From NCBI RefSeq assembly GCF_012927045.1, contig NZ_JABBFW010000043.1:1-34881 (forward strand): 34,881 nt of DNA. The letters run 5' to 3'. The stretch is from Azohydromonas caseinilytica (GTDB lineage Bacteria; Pseudomonadota; Gammaproteobacteria; Burkholderiales; Burkholderiaceae_C). The translations under genes and the position numbers were made by a program. Of this stretch, positions 25,171 to 34,881 are shown one piece after another (position 1 is the stretch's first letter; every line of letters starts with the position of its first letter). The notes beneath the pieces are model-generated. The model was not told the origin of the DNA. It did not search any database and worked only from the letters and a program-made list of their open reading frames with translations.

Positions 25171-25427
25171 GCGCTTGTCCTTTGCTGGCCCGGGCCGCGC
25201 CCGGGATGGGGGCCATCGGCAAGGCCCGTTCCCCCGGCCGCACCGCACCCCGGGCGACCCGGGCGCGAGCCCTGGCGCAAGGACGGCGTTGTCCGGGCGC
25301 CACAAGCTGGCGTTGTTACGGACGGCAACGTGGGGCCGTGCCGATCATCCTGTCTCCACGCGCCGGCGCTGCCGCACGCGGCGGCCCCGCGCCCGGGCGC
25401 TACTTCACGTTCTGCAGGAGACATGCC

Positions 25428-26789
25428 TTGACTCGCATCGCACCGTCAACCCGTTCCCCGCGCACCCAGCTTCGTAGCCTGCCGGCGGCCCTGCTCGGCC
25501 TGCTGGCTTGCTCGCTGGCCCAGGCCGGGGGCTTCCAGCTGCTGGAGCAGAACGCCAGCGGCATCGGCAACGCCTACGCCGGCTCCGCGGCCGTGGCCGA
25601 CAACGCCAGCACCATCTTCTTCAACCCTGCCGGCATGACCGAGCTGCGCGACCGCGAGATCTCGCTGGGCGGCTCGCTGGTGGACCTGAGTGCCGAGTTC
25701 ACCGACCGCGGCTCGCTCACGGGGCCCAGCTCGACGCTGCGCGGCAACGGCGGCGATGCCGGCTCCACCGCGCTCGTGCCCAACGCCTACCTGAGCTGGA
25801 GACTGAGCCCGCAGCTCTGGGCCGGCATCGGCATCAGCGCGCCCTTTGGACTCAAGACCGAGTACGACGACCAATGGGTCGGTGCCGCGCAGGCACTGAG
25901 CTTCGAGGTCAAGACCATCAACATCAACCCGTCGCTGGCCTTCAAGGTCAACGACACGCTGTCAGTGGGCGCAGGCGTCAGCTACCAAAAACTGGACGCG
26001 GACTATGTGCGCAACATCAGCGCACTGGGCCGACCGGCGGCGCCGCTGCCGCTGAGCACTTCGACGGTGCGCTTCAAGGCCGACGACTGGTCCTGGGGCT
26101 GGAATGTTGGCGTGCTGTTCAAACCGAGCCCCGACACGCGCTTGGGTGTGTCCTACCGTTCCGCCATCAAGCATTCCGTTGCCGGCAACCTGCGCACCAG
26201 CGCCCCGGCGCCTTTTGGTCCGGCCGTGGAGGGCATCGGCGACAGCGACGCGTATGCGCGAATCAAGCTACCGGAAACGCTGATCCTCTCCGCAGTGCAA
26301 CGGGTAAATCCGCAATGGGAGGTACTTGGGGATGTGTCGTGGACGCGTTGGAACAGCATCCAGGACGTGCTCATCATGCGCACCACCTCCGTTGCCACGC
26401 CGCGCCCAGGGCGTTCCGAAGATCTGGCGGGCGGGACGGCACAGACGCTTGAAGCGCGCTTCCGCAACTCCTGGCGCGTTGCCGTGGGCGCCAACTACAA
26501 CCTCAACAGCGCCTGGACTCTCAAAGGCGGTTTGGCTTTCGACCGCACGCCCGTGCGCGGCCCCGAAACGACACTGGTGTCGCTGCCCGATGCCAACCGC
26601 ACTTGGCTGGCAGTGGGGGCACAGTGGCGCCCCAGCGCGGATGGGCGTGTCGATTTCGGCCTGACACGCATCCTGATCAAGGACGCCGACATCAACAACA
26701 ACCAGGTTGCCGCGGGCCGCGGCCGCGTCACCGGCACCTACGACAGCAAGCTCTGGGTGTTCGGCGTGCAGTACTCGCACGCCTTCTGA
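25428..26789 (+). CDS. FadL/OmpP1-family outer-membrane long-chain fatty acid porin (TTG start)
   Basis: This 453-residue beta-barrel protein takes up long-chain fatty acids or other hydrophobic compounds. The N-terminal hatch is typical: GGFQLLEQNASGIGNAYAGS, then AAVADNASTIFFNPAGMTEL with the NPA motif. It ends in a beta-signal with terminal phenylalanine (WVFGVQYSHAF). I chose the TTG at 25428: AGGAG lies seven to eleven bases upstream, it gives a proper signal peptide (LRSLPAALLGLLACSLAQA), and the nearby ATG at 25423 is out of frame and stops at once. The gene stands just before a TetR regulator and a beta-oxidation operon, which supports a fatty-acid role. Confidence 0.93.
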   Translation: MTRIAPSTRSPRTQLRSLPAALLGLLACSLAQAGGFQLLEQNASGIGNAYAGSAAVADNASTIFFNPAGMTELRDREISLGGSLVDLSAEFTDRGSLTGPSSTLRGNGGDAGSTALVPNAYLSWRLSPQLWAGIGISAPFGLKTEYDDQWVGAAQALSFEVKTININPSLAFKVNDTLSVGAGVSYQKLDADYVRNISALGRPAAPLPLSTSTVRFKADDWSWGWNVGVLFKPSPDTRLGVSYRSAIKHSVAGNLRTSAPAPFGPAVEGIGDSDAYARIKLPETLILSAVQRVNPQWEVLGDVSWTRWNSIQDVLIMRTTSVATPRPGRSEDLAGGTAQTLEARFRNSWRVAVGANYNLNSAWTLKGGLAFDRTPVRGPETTLVSLPDANRTWLAVGAQWRPSADGRVDFGLTRILIKDADINNNQVAAGRGRVTGTYDSKLWVFGVQYSHAF

Positions 26790-26812
26790 CGTCGGTTGAG
26801 GAAAACCCGGGC

Positions 26813-26840
26813 TTGTTCCGGGTCGGGTGTTGCCTAGAAT
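26813..26840 (+). promoter_or_regulatory. Candidate sigma-70 promoter of the TetR/beta-oxidation operon
   Basis: TTGTTC (26813-26818) and TAGAAT (26835-26840) are separated by 16 bp and lie directly before the palindromic operator. A short stem, ACCCGG (26805-26810) with CCGGGT (26818-26823), follows the fadL-like stop and overlaps the -35 box; it could be a weak terminator for that gene. Assignment is by eye. Confidence 0.45.
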
Positions 26841-26860
26841 AGAACGAACGTTCGTTTCTA
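26841..26860. promoter_or_regulatory. Palindromic operator for the adjacent TetR-family regulator
   Basis: AACGAACGTTCGTT at 26843-26856 is a perfect 14-bp palindrome, and the flanks extend it imperfectly (AGAACG ... CGTTTCT). It sits right after the -10 box and 17 bp before the regulator start, where a bound TetR dimer would block transcription. It fits an autorepressed operon that includes the acyl-CoA dehydrogenase 33 bp beyond the regulator. I found no second copy in the window. Confidence 0.72.
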
Positions 26861-26872
26861 GGTGATGCCTGC

Positions 26873-27538
26873 ATGACACCCACTTCCCGGACCTCCGACG
26901 CGCTTGACGCTCGGCCCACCAAGGGCCGGGCCACGCGTGCGGCGATCCTGGACGTGGCGTTGACGCAGGCGCTGCACGCGGGGTTGGAGGGCCTGTCCAT
27001 CGGGCTGCTGGCCGAGCACGCGCGCATGAGCAAGTCGGGCGTGTTCGCCCATTTCGGCTCGCGCGAGGAGCTGCAGATCGCCGTCATCCGCGAGTACCAC
27101 CGCCGCTTCTCGGCCGAGGTGTTCGAGCCGGCATTGCGCCAGCCGCGCGGGCTGCCGCGGCTGCGGGCGCTGTTCGAGAACTGGCTGGAGCGCGTCACGG
27201 CGGAGCTGGCGGCGGGCTGCATCTACATCAGCGGCGCGGTTGAGTTCGACGATCGCCCCGGCGCGGTGCGCGACGCGCTGGTGGACATGGTGGACAGCTG
27301 GCACGCGGCGCTGGAGCGCGCCATCACCTTGGCGGTGAGCGAGGGCCACCTGCGTGCCGACACCGACCCCGCGCAGCTGCGCTTCGAAATCCACGGCCTG
27401 ATCCTGGCCGTGCACCACGACGCGCGGCTGCTGCGCCGCGACGATGCGCCGCAGCGCGCGCGCGCCGGCTTCAACCGCATCGTCGAGCGCTGGGCCGCCC
27501 CGTCCGATGCCACTGCCGCGCCCGCCGCGCGCGGCTGA
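26873..27538 (+). CDS. TetR-family transcriptional regulator
   Basis: The 221-residue protein has an N-terminal TetR DNA-binding domain: TRAAILDVALTQALHAGLEG, then LSIGLLAEHARMSKSGVFAH (helix-turn-helix) and FGSREELQIAVI. The C-terminal ligand domain contains LERVTAELAAGCIYISGAVE, common among regulators near acyl-CoA genes. It probably represses this operon and is released by an acyl-CoA or fatty acid; the ligand is inferred from context. A palindromic operator overlaps its own promoter. The acyl-CoA dehydrogenase gene follows after 33 bp. Confidence 0.93.
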   Translation: MTPTSRTSDALDARPTKGRATRAAILDVALTQALHAGLEGLSIGLLAEHARMSKSGVFAHFGSREELQIAVIREYHRRFSAEVFEPALRQPRGLPRLRALFENWLERVTAELAAGCIYISGAVEFDDRPGAVRDALVDMVDSWHAALERAITLAVSEGHLRADTDPAQLRFEIHGLILAVHHDARLLRRDDAPQRARAGFNRIVERWAAPSDATAAPAARG

Positions 27539-27571
27539 ACGAATCCTTCTCGAGGCCTCAAGGAGACACAC

Positions 27572-29359
27572 ATGCCCCAGTACACGCCCCCGCTGCGCGA
27601 CATGCAGTTCGTGCTGCACGAGATGCTGCAGGTCGCCGATGTCTTCCAGGCCATGCCCCGACACGCCGACGTGGACGTGGACACCATCAACGCCGTGCTG
27701 GAGGAGGCGGGCAAGTTCGCCGCGCAGGTGGTGGCGCCGCTCAACCCCGTGGGCGACCGCGAAGGTTGCAAGCTCGACAAGGAGACGCACGAGGTGCGCA
27801 CGCCCAGCGGCTTCAAGGCGGCGTACCAGCAATTCGTCGAGGGCGGCTGGGGCGCGCTGTCCTGTGACCCCGAGCATGGCGGCCAGGGCCTGCCCATCGT
27901 GCTCAACCAGTGCCTGTACGAGATGCTCAACAGCGCCAGCCAGGCCTGGACCATGTACCCCGGCCTCTCGCACGGCGCCTACGAGTGCCTGCACGCGCAC
28001 GGCACCGAGGAGCAGAAGGCGCTGTACCTGCCCAAGCTCACCAGCGGCGAGTGGAGCGGCACCATGTGCCTGACCGAGCCGCACTGCGGCACCGACCTGG
28101 GCCTGCTGCGCACCAAGGCCGAGCCCCAGCCTGACGGCAGCTACCGGCTCACCGGGCAGAAGATCTTCATTTCTGCCGGCGAGCACGACCTGGCCGAGAA
28201 CATCGTGCACCTGGTGCTGGCGCGGCTGCCCGATGCGCCGCCGGGCAGCAAGGGCATCTCGCTGTTCGTGGTGCCGAAGTTCCTGCCCCAGGCCGACAGC
28301 TCGCTGGGGGCGCGCAACGGCATCTTCTGCTCGGCCCTGGAGCACAAGATGGGCATCCACGGCAACGCCACCTGCCAGATCGTGCTCGAAGGCGCCCACG
28401 CCACGCTGGTGGGCGAGCCCAACCAGGGCCTGCAGGCCATGTTCGTGATGATGAACGCGGCGCGGCTGGGCGTGGGCATGCAGTCGCTGGGTCTGACCGA
28501 GGTGGCCTACCAGAACGCCGTGGCCTACGCCAAGGACCGGCTGCAGATGCGCGCGCTCTCCGGCCCGAAGGCGCCGGACAAGCCGGCCGACCCGATCATC
28601 GTGCACCCCGACGTGCGCCGCATGCTGCTGACCGCGCGTGCCTATGCCGAAGGCGGCCGCGCCCTGGCCATGTACAGCGCGCTGCTGCTGGACCAGGCCC
28701 ATGCCTCGGAAGACGAGGACGAGCGCAATGAGGCTGCCGAGCTGCTGGCGCTGCTCACGCCCATCGTGAAGGCCTTCCTGACCGACAACGGCTGGATTGC
28801 TACCTCCGAATGCCTGGGCGTGTTCGGCGGCCACGGCTACATCGCCGAGTGGGGCATGGAGCAGTTCGTGCGCGATGCGCGCATCAACATGATCTACGAG
28901 GGCACCAACACCATCCAGGCGCTGGACCTGCTGGGCCGCAAGGTGCTCGGCGACAACGGCGCCCGGCTCAAGCTCTTCGGCGCCAAGGTGCGCGAGTTCG
29001 TCGAGGAGGAGGGCGTCAACGAGGCCATGCAAGAGTTCGTCAACCCGCTGGCCGACCTGGGCGACAAGGTCACCAAGCTCACGACCGAACTGGGCTTCAA
29101 GGCCTTCCAGAACCGTGACGAGGTCGGCGCCGCGGCGGTGGACTACCTGCGCGTGTGCGGGCACCTGGTGTTCGCCTACCTGTTCGCGAAGCAGGCGCGC
29201 ATCGCGCTGGACAAGCAGGAGCAGGACGCCTTCTACCGCGCCAAGCTCGCCACCATCCGCTTCTACTTCGCCAAGCTGCTGCCCGAGACGGCCATGCTCA
29301 TCCGCCGCGCGCGCAGCGGCGCGCAGCCGCTGATGGCGATGGACGAGGCGCTGTTCTGA
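27572..29359 (+). CDS. Acyl-CoA dehydrogenase, long DmdC/AcdH type
   Basis: This 595-residue flavoenzyme catalyses the first oxidation of beta-oxidation, making 2-enoyl-CoA and passing electrons to ETF. It shows the family's extended N-terminus (MPQYTPPLRDMQFVLHEMLQ), flavin segment CLTEPHCGTDLGLLRTKA, GSYRLTGQKIFISAGEHD, and the catalytic glutamate E443 in MIYEGTNTIQALDLLGRK, followed by the roughly 120-residue C-terminal domain of the 590-600-residue subfamily. Close relatives act on medium or long acyl-CoAs, and DmdC on methylmercaptopropionyl-CoA. Chain length here cannot be told. It is the first enzyme gene after the TetR regulator. Confidence 0.94.
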   Translation: MPQYTPPLRDMQFVLHEMLQVADVFQAMPRHADVDVDTINAVLEEAGKFAAQVVAPLNPVGDREGCKLDKETHEVRTPSGFKAAYQQFVEGGWGALSCDPEHGGQGLPIVLNQCLYEMLNSASQAWTMYPGLSHGAYECLHAHGTEEQKALYLPKLTSGEWSGTMCLTEPHCGTDLGLLRTKAEPQPDGSYRLTGQKIFISAGEHDLAENIVHLVLARLPDAPPGSKGISLFVVPKFLPQADSSLGARNGIFCSALEHKMGIHGNATCQIVLEGAHATLVGEPNQGLQAMFVMMNAARLGVGMQSLGLTEVAYQNAVAYAKDRLQMRALSGPKAPDKPADPIIVHPDVRRMLLTARAYAEGGRALAMYSALLLDQAHASEDEDERNEAAELLALLTPIVKAFLTDNGWIATSECLGVFGGHGYIAEWGMEQFVRDARINMIYEGTNTIQALDLLGRKVLGDNGARLKLFGAKVREFVEEEGVNEAMQEFVNPLADLGDKVTKLTTELGFKAFQNRDEVGAAAVDYLRVCGHLVFAYLFAKQARIALDKQEQDAFYRAKLATIRFYFAKLLPETAMLIRRARSGAQPLMAMDEALF

Positions 29360-29373
29360 ATCCGCGCCGCCAC

Positions 29374-29808
29374 ATGCGCAAGGCCTTCGTCACCGCGGCG
29401 CTGCTGGCCTGCGCTTCGGCAGCCTGGGCCCAGGGCACGCCCGTGGGCCTGTGGCGCACCATCGACGACGCCACCGGCCAGGCCAAGTCGCTGGTGCGCA
29501 TCACCGAGTCCGGCGGCGTGCTCACGGGCCGGGTGGAGCAGCTGCTCGACCCGGCACAGGCCGAGCGCCGCTGCAGCGCCTGCAGCGACGAGCGCAAGGA
29601 CCAGCCGGTGCAGGGCATGACCATCCTGCGCAACGTGCGCCAGGAAGAGCCGGGCCAGTGGGGCGGCGGCGACATCCTCGACCCGAACAACGGCAAGGTC
29701 TACAAGGTGCGGCTGCGGCCCGAGGCGGACGGCAGCCGGCTGGTGGTGCGGGGCTACATCGGGCTGCCGGCGCTGGGCCGCAGCCAGACCTGGCAGCGCG
29801 TCGAGTAG
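29374..29808 (+). CDS. DUF2147-family secreted protein
   Basis: The 144-residue protein has a signal peptide (MRKAFVTAALLACASAAWAQ) and the DUF2147 pattern: GLWRTIDDATGQAKSLVRIT, GVLTGRVEQLL, then MTILRNVRQEEPGQWGGGDI and LDPNNGKVYKVRLRP, with the closing RGYIGLPALGRSQTWQRV. It probably forms a small periplasmic beta-barrel. Function is not established, but DUF2147 genes often stand inside fatty-acid operons in related bacteria. The ATG at 29374 is 14 bp after the dehydrogenase stop, so it is co-transcribed. Confidence 0.9.
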   Translation: MRKAFVTAALLACASAAWAQGTPVGLWRTIDDATGQAKSLVRITESGGVLTGRVEQLLDPAQAERRCSACSDERKDQPVQGMTILRNVRQEEPGQWGGGDILDPNNGKVYKVRLRPEADGSRLVVRGYIGLPALGRSQTWQRVE

Positions 29809-29822
29809 CGCCATGACGAGTT

Positions 29823-29923
29823 CCCGTTCGGGCTGAGCCCTTCGACCGAGCTCAGGACAGGCTTGTCGAAGCCCCTGCTGCCCGGCAAGCCTGCAGGCCC
29901 TTCGACAGGCTCAAGGCGAACGG
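29823..29923. repeat. Second copy of the CCCGTTCG/CGAACGG-bounded intergenic repeat
   Basis: The element begins CCCGTTCG (29823-29830) and ends CGAACGG (29917-29923). Inside, CTTCGAC (29840-29846) pairs with GTCGAAG (29865-29871), and CTCAGGAC stands between. Another CCTTCGACAGGCTCA near 29899-29913 repeats the right half. It has the same plan as the element at 155-287, though the inner sequence differs in several positions (TTCGAC for TTCGAT). It lies between the DUF2147 gene and the FadN-type gene, inside the presumed operon, and would form a long mRNA hairpin there. Confidence 0.78.
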
Positions 29924-29958
29924 CAAACATACGAACCTCTCTCAAAGGAGATCCGACC

Positions 29959-32349
<2,391 letters not shown>

Positions 32350-32369
32350 ACCCCGACCGAGGACAAGAC

Positions 32370-33572
32370 ATGAGCACGGTGCAAGTACAGGACGCCTACA
32401 TCGTCGCGGCCACGCGCACGCCCATCGGCAAGTCCGGGCGCGGTGTGTTCCGCAACACCCGGCCCGACGACCTGCTGGTGACCGCTCTCCGCGGCGCCCT
32501 GCAGCAGGTGCCTTCGCTGGACCCGGCCGCGATCGAGGACGCCATCGTCGGCTGCTCCTTCCCGGAAGGCGAGCAGGGCATGAACGTGGCGCGCATGGGG
32601 GTGCTGCTGTCCGGGTTGCCGTCCTCGGTGGGCGGCGCCACCGTCAACCGCTTCTGCGCCTCGGGCCTCACGGCGCTGGCCATGGCGGCGGACCGCATCC
32701 GCGTCGGCGAGGCCGATGTGCTGATCGCCGGCGGCGTGGAATCGATGAGCCTGGTGCCCATGGGCGGCAACAAACCCTCCTTCAACCCCGAGATGTTCAC
32801 GCGCGACGAGAACGTGGGCATCGCCTACGGCATGGGCCTGACGGCCGAGAAGGTGGCGGCGCAGTGGAAGGTGAGCCGCGAGAAGCAGGACGAATTCGCG
32901 CTGGCCTCGCACCAGAAGGCGGTGGCGGCGATCCAGAAGGGCGAGTTCAGGGACGAGATCACGCCGGTGGAAGTCATCGAGCGCCGCCCGGTCCTGGACA
33001 GCGGCGAGGTGATCAAGACCACCCGCCTGGTCGATACCGACGAGGGCCCGCGCCCCGAAACCACCCTGGAGGCGCTGGCCAAGTTGAAACCCGTGTTCGC
33101 CGCCAAGGGCAGCGTGACGGCGGGCAACAGCTCGCAGACCAGTGACGGCGCCGGCGCGCTGATCGTGGCCAGCGAGGCGGCGGTGAAGCGTTTCAACCTG
33201 CAGCCTCTGGCGCGCTTCGTGAGCTTCGCCGTCAAGGGCGTGCCGCCGGAGATCATGGGCATCGGCCCCATCGACGCGATCCCGGCGGCGCTCAAGCGCG
33301 CCGGCATCCAGCTCTCGGACCTGGACTGGATCGAGCTGAACGAGGCCTTCGCGGCGCAGGCGCTGGCGGTGGTGGACAGCGTGGGCATCGACCGCGCCAA
33401 GCTCAACCCGCTGGGCGGCGCCATCGCGCTGGGCCACCCGCTGGGCGCGACGGGCGCGCTGCGCGCCGCCACCGTCGTCCACGGCCTGCGCCGCCGCGGC
33501 GGGCGCTACGGCATGCTCACCATGTGCGTGGGCACCGGGCAGGGGGCGGCGGGGATTTTCGAGAAGGTGTGA
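32370..33572 (+). CDS. Acetyl-CoA acyltransferase (3-ketoacyl-CoA thiolase)
   Basis: This 400-residue thiolase releases acetyl-CoA in the last step of beta-oxidation. The acylated cysteine C96 is in VNRFCASGLTALAMAADRI, H356 in GHPLGATGA, and the second cysteine C386 in MCVGTGQGAAGIF. The N-terminal VAATRTPIGKSGRGVF is standard. It follows the FadN-type gene by 20 bp with GAGGA before the ATG and is the last gene of the operon. A 10-bp inverted repeat stands just after its stop. Confidence 0.96.
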   Translation: MSTVQVQDAYIVAATRTPIGKSGRGVFRNTRPDDLLVTALRGALQQVPSLDPAAIEDAIVGCSFPEGEQGMNVARMGVLLSGLPSSVGGATVNRFCASGLTALAMAADRIRVGEADVLIAGGVESMSLVPMGGNKPSFNPEMFTRDENVGIAYGMGLTAEKVAAQWKVSREKQDEFALASHQKAVAAIQKGEFRDEITPVEVIERRPVLDSGEVIKTTRLVDTDEGPRPETTLEALAKLKPVFAAKGSVTAGNSSQTSDGAGALIVASEAAVKRFNLQPLARFVSFAVKGVPPEIMGIGPIDAIPAALKRAGIQLSDLDWIELNEAFAAQALAVVDSVGIDRAKLNPLGGAIALGHPLGATGALRAATVVHGLRRRGGRYGMLTMCVGTGQGAAGIFEKV

Positions 33573-33581
33573 GGCCGTTGC

Positions 33582-33622
33582 GGGTGCCGGCGATTCGCGT
33601 GCGCGCGGGGCTGCCGGCACCC
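33582..33622 (+). terminator. Inverted repeat after the thiolase gene
   Basis: GGGTGCCGGC (33582-33591) and GCCGGCACCC (33613-33622) are exact reverse complements with a 21-base loop, 9 bases after the thiolase stop. A second small stem, GGCCC/GGGCC (33640-33653) followed by TTATT, lies at the end of the convergent orphan gene. Together they probably end transcription of both genes, though the first has no U-run. Confidence 0.55.
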
Positions 33623-33653
33623 CGCCATCCCGTCATTCAGGCCCGGCTGGGCC

Positions 33654-34073
33654 TTATTCCGGGTCATCGCCTTTCTGCAGTTTTTCGAGCTCGTCTTGCA
33701 GCTCCTTGATTCTGTCGTTCCTTGCTTTTGTCTTTTCTCTGTGAATATCTTTCAGCATGGCACTGAATTGCTGAACGGCCTTGTTTTCGTCGCTTATGCT
33801 GGCCTTCTGCAGTTCCAGCAATAGCTCGATCACATCCTGGATGCGGCCCAGCTGGCGCCCGTAACTGTATTGGGCGAGTATGGCCTGCTCCGCTTTCGGA
33901 TTTGCTGAATTGTCCTGGTTGTAGATCACGGTGCCGAAATTCCAGTTGGGATTGATGGACTGGTTGAGCCATTCGGGCGCAACCTTGAGCTCCAGTAAAG
34001 GGGAATAAGGCCACATGGCGCTGTGAAAGGCGATCCAATCGCTTTTCTGCGGCTTTTCCGATTTTTCCGGCAT
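33654..34073 (-). CDS. Unknown protein with C-terminal coiled coil; lower GC than neighbours
   Basis: The 139-residue product begins MPEKSEKPQKSDWIAFHSAM, has a Trp/Pro/Asn-rich part (WPYSPLLELKVAPEWLNQSI, then NPNWNFGTVIYNQD), and ends in a charged helical stretch with heptad character (MLKDIHREKTKARNDRIKEL then QDELEKLQKGDDPE). I see no signal peptide or membrane segment and do not recognise a family. A strong AGGAGG stands six bases before the ATG, which supports a real gene. Its codons use many AT-ending bases (TTT, AAT, GAA), unlike all neighbours, which suggests recent acquisition. Confidence 0.8.
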   Translation of the reverse strand: MPEKSEKPQKSDWIAFHSAMWPYSPLLELKVAPEWLNQSINPNWNFGTVIYNQDNSANPKAEQAILAQYSYGRQLGRIQDVIELLLELQKASISDENKAVQQFSAMLKDIHREKTKARNDRIKELQDELEKLQKGDDPE

Positions 34074-34201
34074 GAGCTGCCTCCTTGGTCAGGGTACGGG
34101 GGAGCACGATGGTGTGCCGGAAGGACGCTGGCGGGGCACGCCGGTTCGGGTGCTGAACTTGCCCGAGTCTCGGCCTGACGGCTGCATCTCATACCGTGAC
34201 G

Positions 34202-34759
34202 ATGAACCTGAGCGCCCTCGTCGAAACCCACGGCTACTGGATGCTGGCGCTGGGCTGCCTGGTCGAAGGCGAGACGGTGCTGGTGCTGGCCGGCTTCGCC
34301 GCGCACAAGGGCCTGCTGGAGCCGGCCGGCGTGCTGGCCGTGGCCACCGTGATGGCCATGGTGGGCGACCAGATCTACTTCTGGCTCGGTCGCTGGCGCG
34401 GTCCGTGGCTGCTGGCGCGCCACCCGTCGCTGGCGGCCAAGGCCGAGCGCGTACACCGGCTGCTGGACCGCTGGCACGCGCCGCTGATCATCGGGCTGCG
34501 CTTCGCCTACGGGCTGCGCATCGCCGGGCCGATCTTCATCGGTGCCTCGCCCCTGCCGGCTTGGCGCTTCACGCTCTACAACGGCATCGGCGCCGCGATC
34601 TGGGCGGTGCTGGTGGGCGGCCTGGGCTGGGTCTTCGGCGCCACGGCGCAGGCGCTGCTGGGCGAGCTGCAGCGCTACCAGATGGTGGCGGTAGGCGTGG
34701 TGCTGGGCACGGGGCTGCTGCTGTGGCTGTGGCGGCGGCATCGGCGCCGGCTGCGCTGA
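34202..34759 (+). CDS. DedA-family membrane protein (VTT domain)
   Basis: This 185-residue inner-membrane protein belongs to the DedA/VTT family, linked to undecaprenyl-phosphate and lipid flipping. Typical segments are LGCLVEGETVLVLAGFAAHK, VGDQIYFWLGRWRG and LRFAYGLRIAGPIFIGAS with the conserved arginines, plus membrane helices to the end. The start could be ATG at 34202 or GTG two codons earlier at 34196; neither has a good ribosome site. It is divergent from the orphan gene. Nothing supportable follows to the end of the window (34760-34881). Confidence 0.9.
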   Translation: MNLSALVETHGYWMLALGCLVEGETVLVLAGFAAHKGLLEPAGVLAVATVMAMVGDQIYFWLGRWRGPWLLARHPSLAAKAERVHRLLDRWHAPLIIGLRFAYGLRIAGPIFIGASPLPAWRFTLYNGIGAAIWAVLVGGLGWVFGATAQALLGELQRYQMVAVGVVLGTGLLLWLWRRHRRRLR

Positions 34760-34881
34760 GAAGCTGTGAACGATTTGCCTGCACCGAGCATGTTGAGCGG
34801 TACTGACGCGGCCAGCCGTGACGGTGCACGGGTGGGCCGTGGACGGCTGCAAGGCGCTCGCCGGGGCCGCCATGCCCGGCA

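Noticed and set aside
34760-34881. Start of another gene at the window end
   Set aside because: Short, no ribosome site with a convincing start and no protein-like sequence in either direction.

Overview
The window is about 35 kb of very GC-rich, densely coding chromosomal DNA. Protein families, short intergenic gaps, GC-rich third positions and two copies of a TTCGA/CTCAGGAC-type intergenic repeat point to a betaproteobacterium of the order Burkholderiales, most likely family Comamonadaceae. This placement is inference from gene content; there is no rRNA to confirm it. I see no tRNA, rRNA, CRISPR array, prophage or insertion sequence.

Left part (1-6.3 kb): the tail of a plus-strand gene, an intergenic repeat, a chemotaxis transducer behind a clear FliA-type (sigma-28) promoter, an isochorismatase-family hydrolase divergent from an EamA transporter, the AMPylase SelO, and a small flavin split-barrel protein. 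From 12.9 kb down to 6.3 kb runs a minus-strand operon of six genes: two flavin monooxygenases of the acyl-CoA-dehydrogenase fold (DszC/SfnB-like), one luciferase-like monooxygenase (DszA/SnaA/NtaA-like), then MetQ, MetN and MetI. It reads as an import-and-desulfurise unit for an organosulfur compound. Upstream lies a 316-bp spacer with repeated GCATAT motifs. Next come an OsmC-like protein, a YidB-family protein, a lipoprotein hydrolase and a proline/alanine-rich membrane protein.

Middle part (16.2-25.2 kb): the most unusual area. Two paralogous membrane-anchored proteins and a third small relative flank a plus-strand operon of a four-helix heme-copper-oxidase-like membrane protein and the E1 alpha and beta subunits of a thiamine-diphosphate 2-oxoacid/acetoin dehydrogenase. 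No E2 or E3 gene is present. Convergent with it are a split-barrel protein and a three-domain protein (split barrel, GAF, winged-helix-like C-terminus), joined by an ATGA overlap. Then follow a PEP-CTERM protein, a PAP2 phosphatase and a CDF metal transporter.

Right part (25.4-34.9 kb): a fatty-acid uptake and beta-oxidation locus. A FadL porin with a TTG start precedes a TetR regulator with a near-perfect palindromic operator at its own promoter. After that come a DmdC/AcdH-type acyl-CoA dehydrogenase, a DUF2147 protein, a FadN-type hydroxyacyl-CoA dehydrogenase/enoyl-CoA hydratase and a thiolase. The second copy of the intergenic repeat sits inside this operon. A lower-GC orphan gene of unknown function and a DedA membrane protein close the window.
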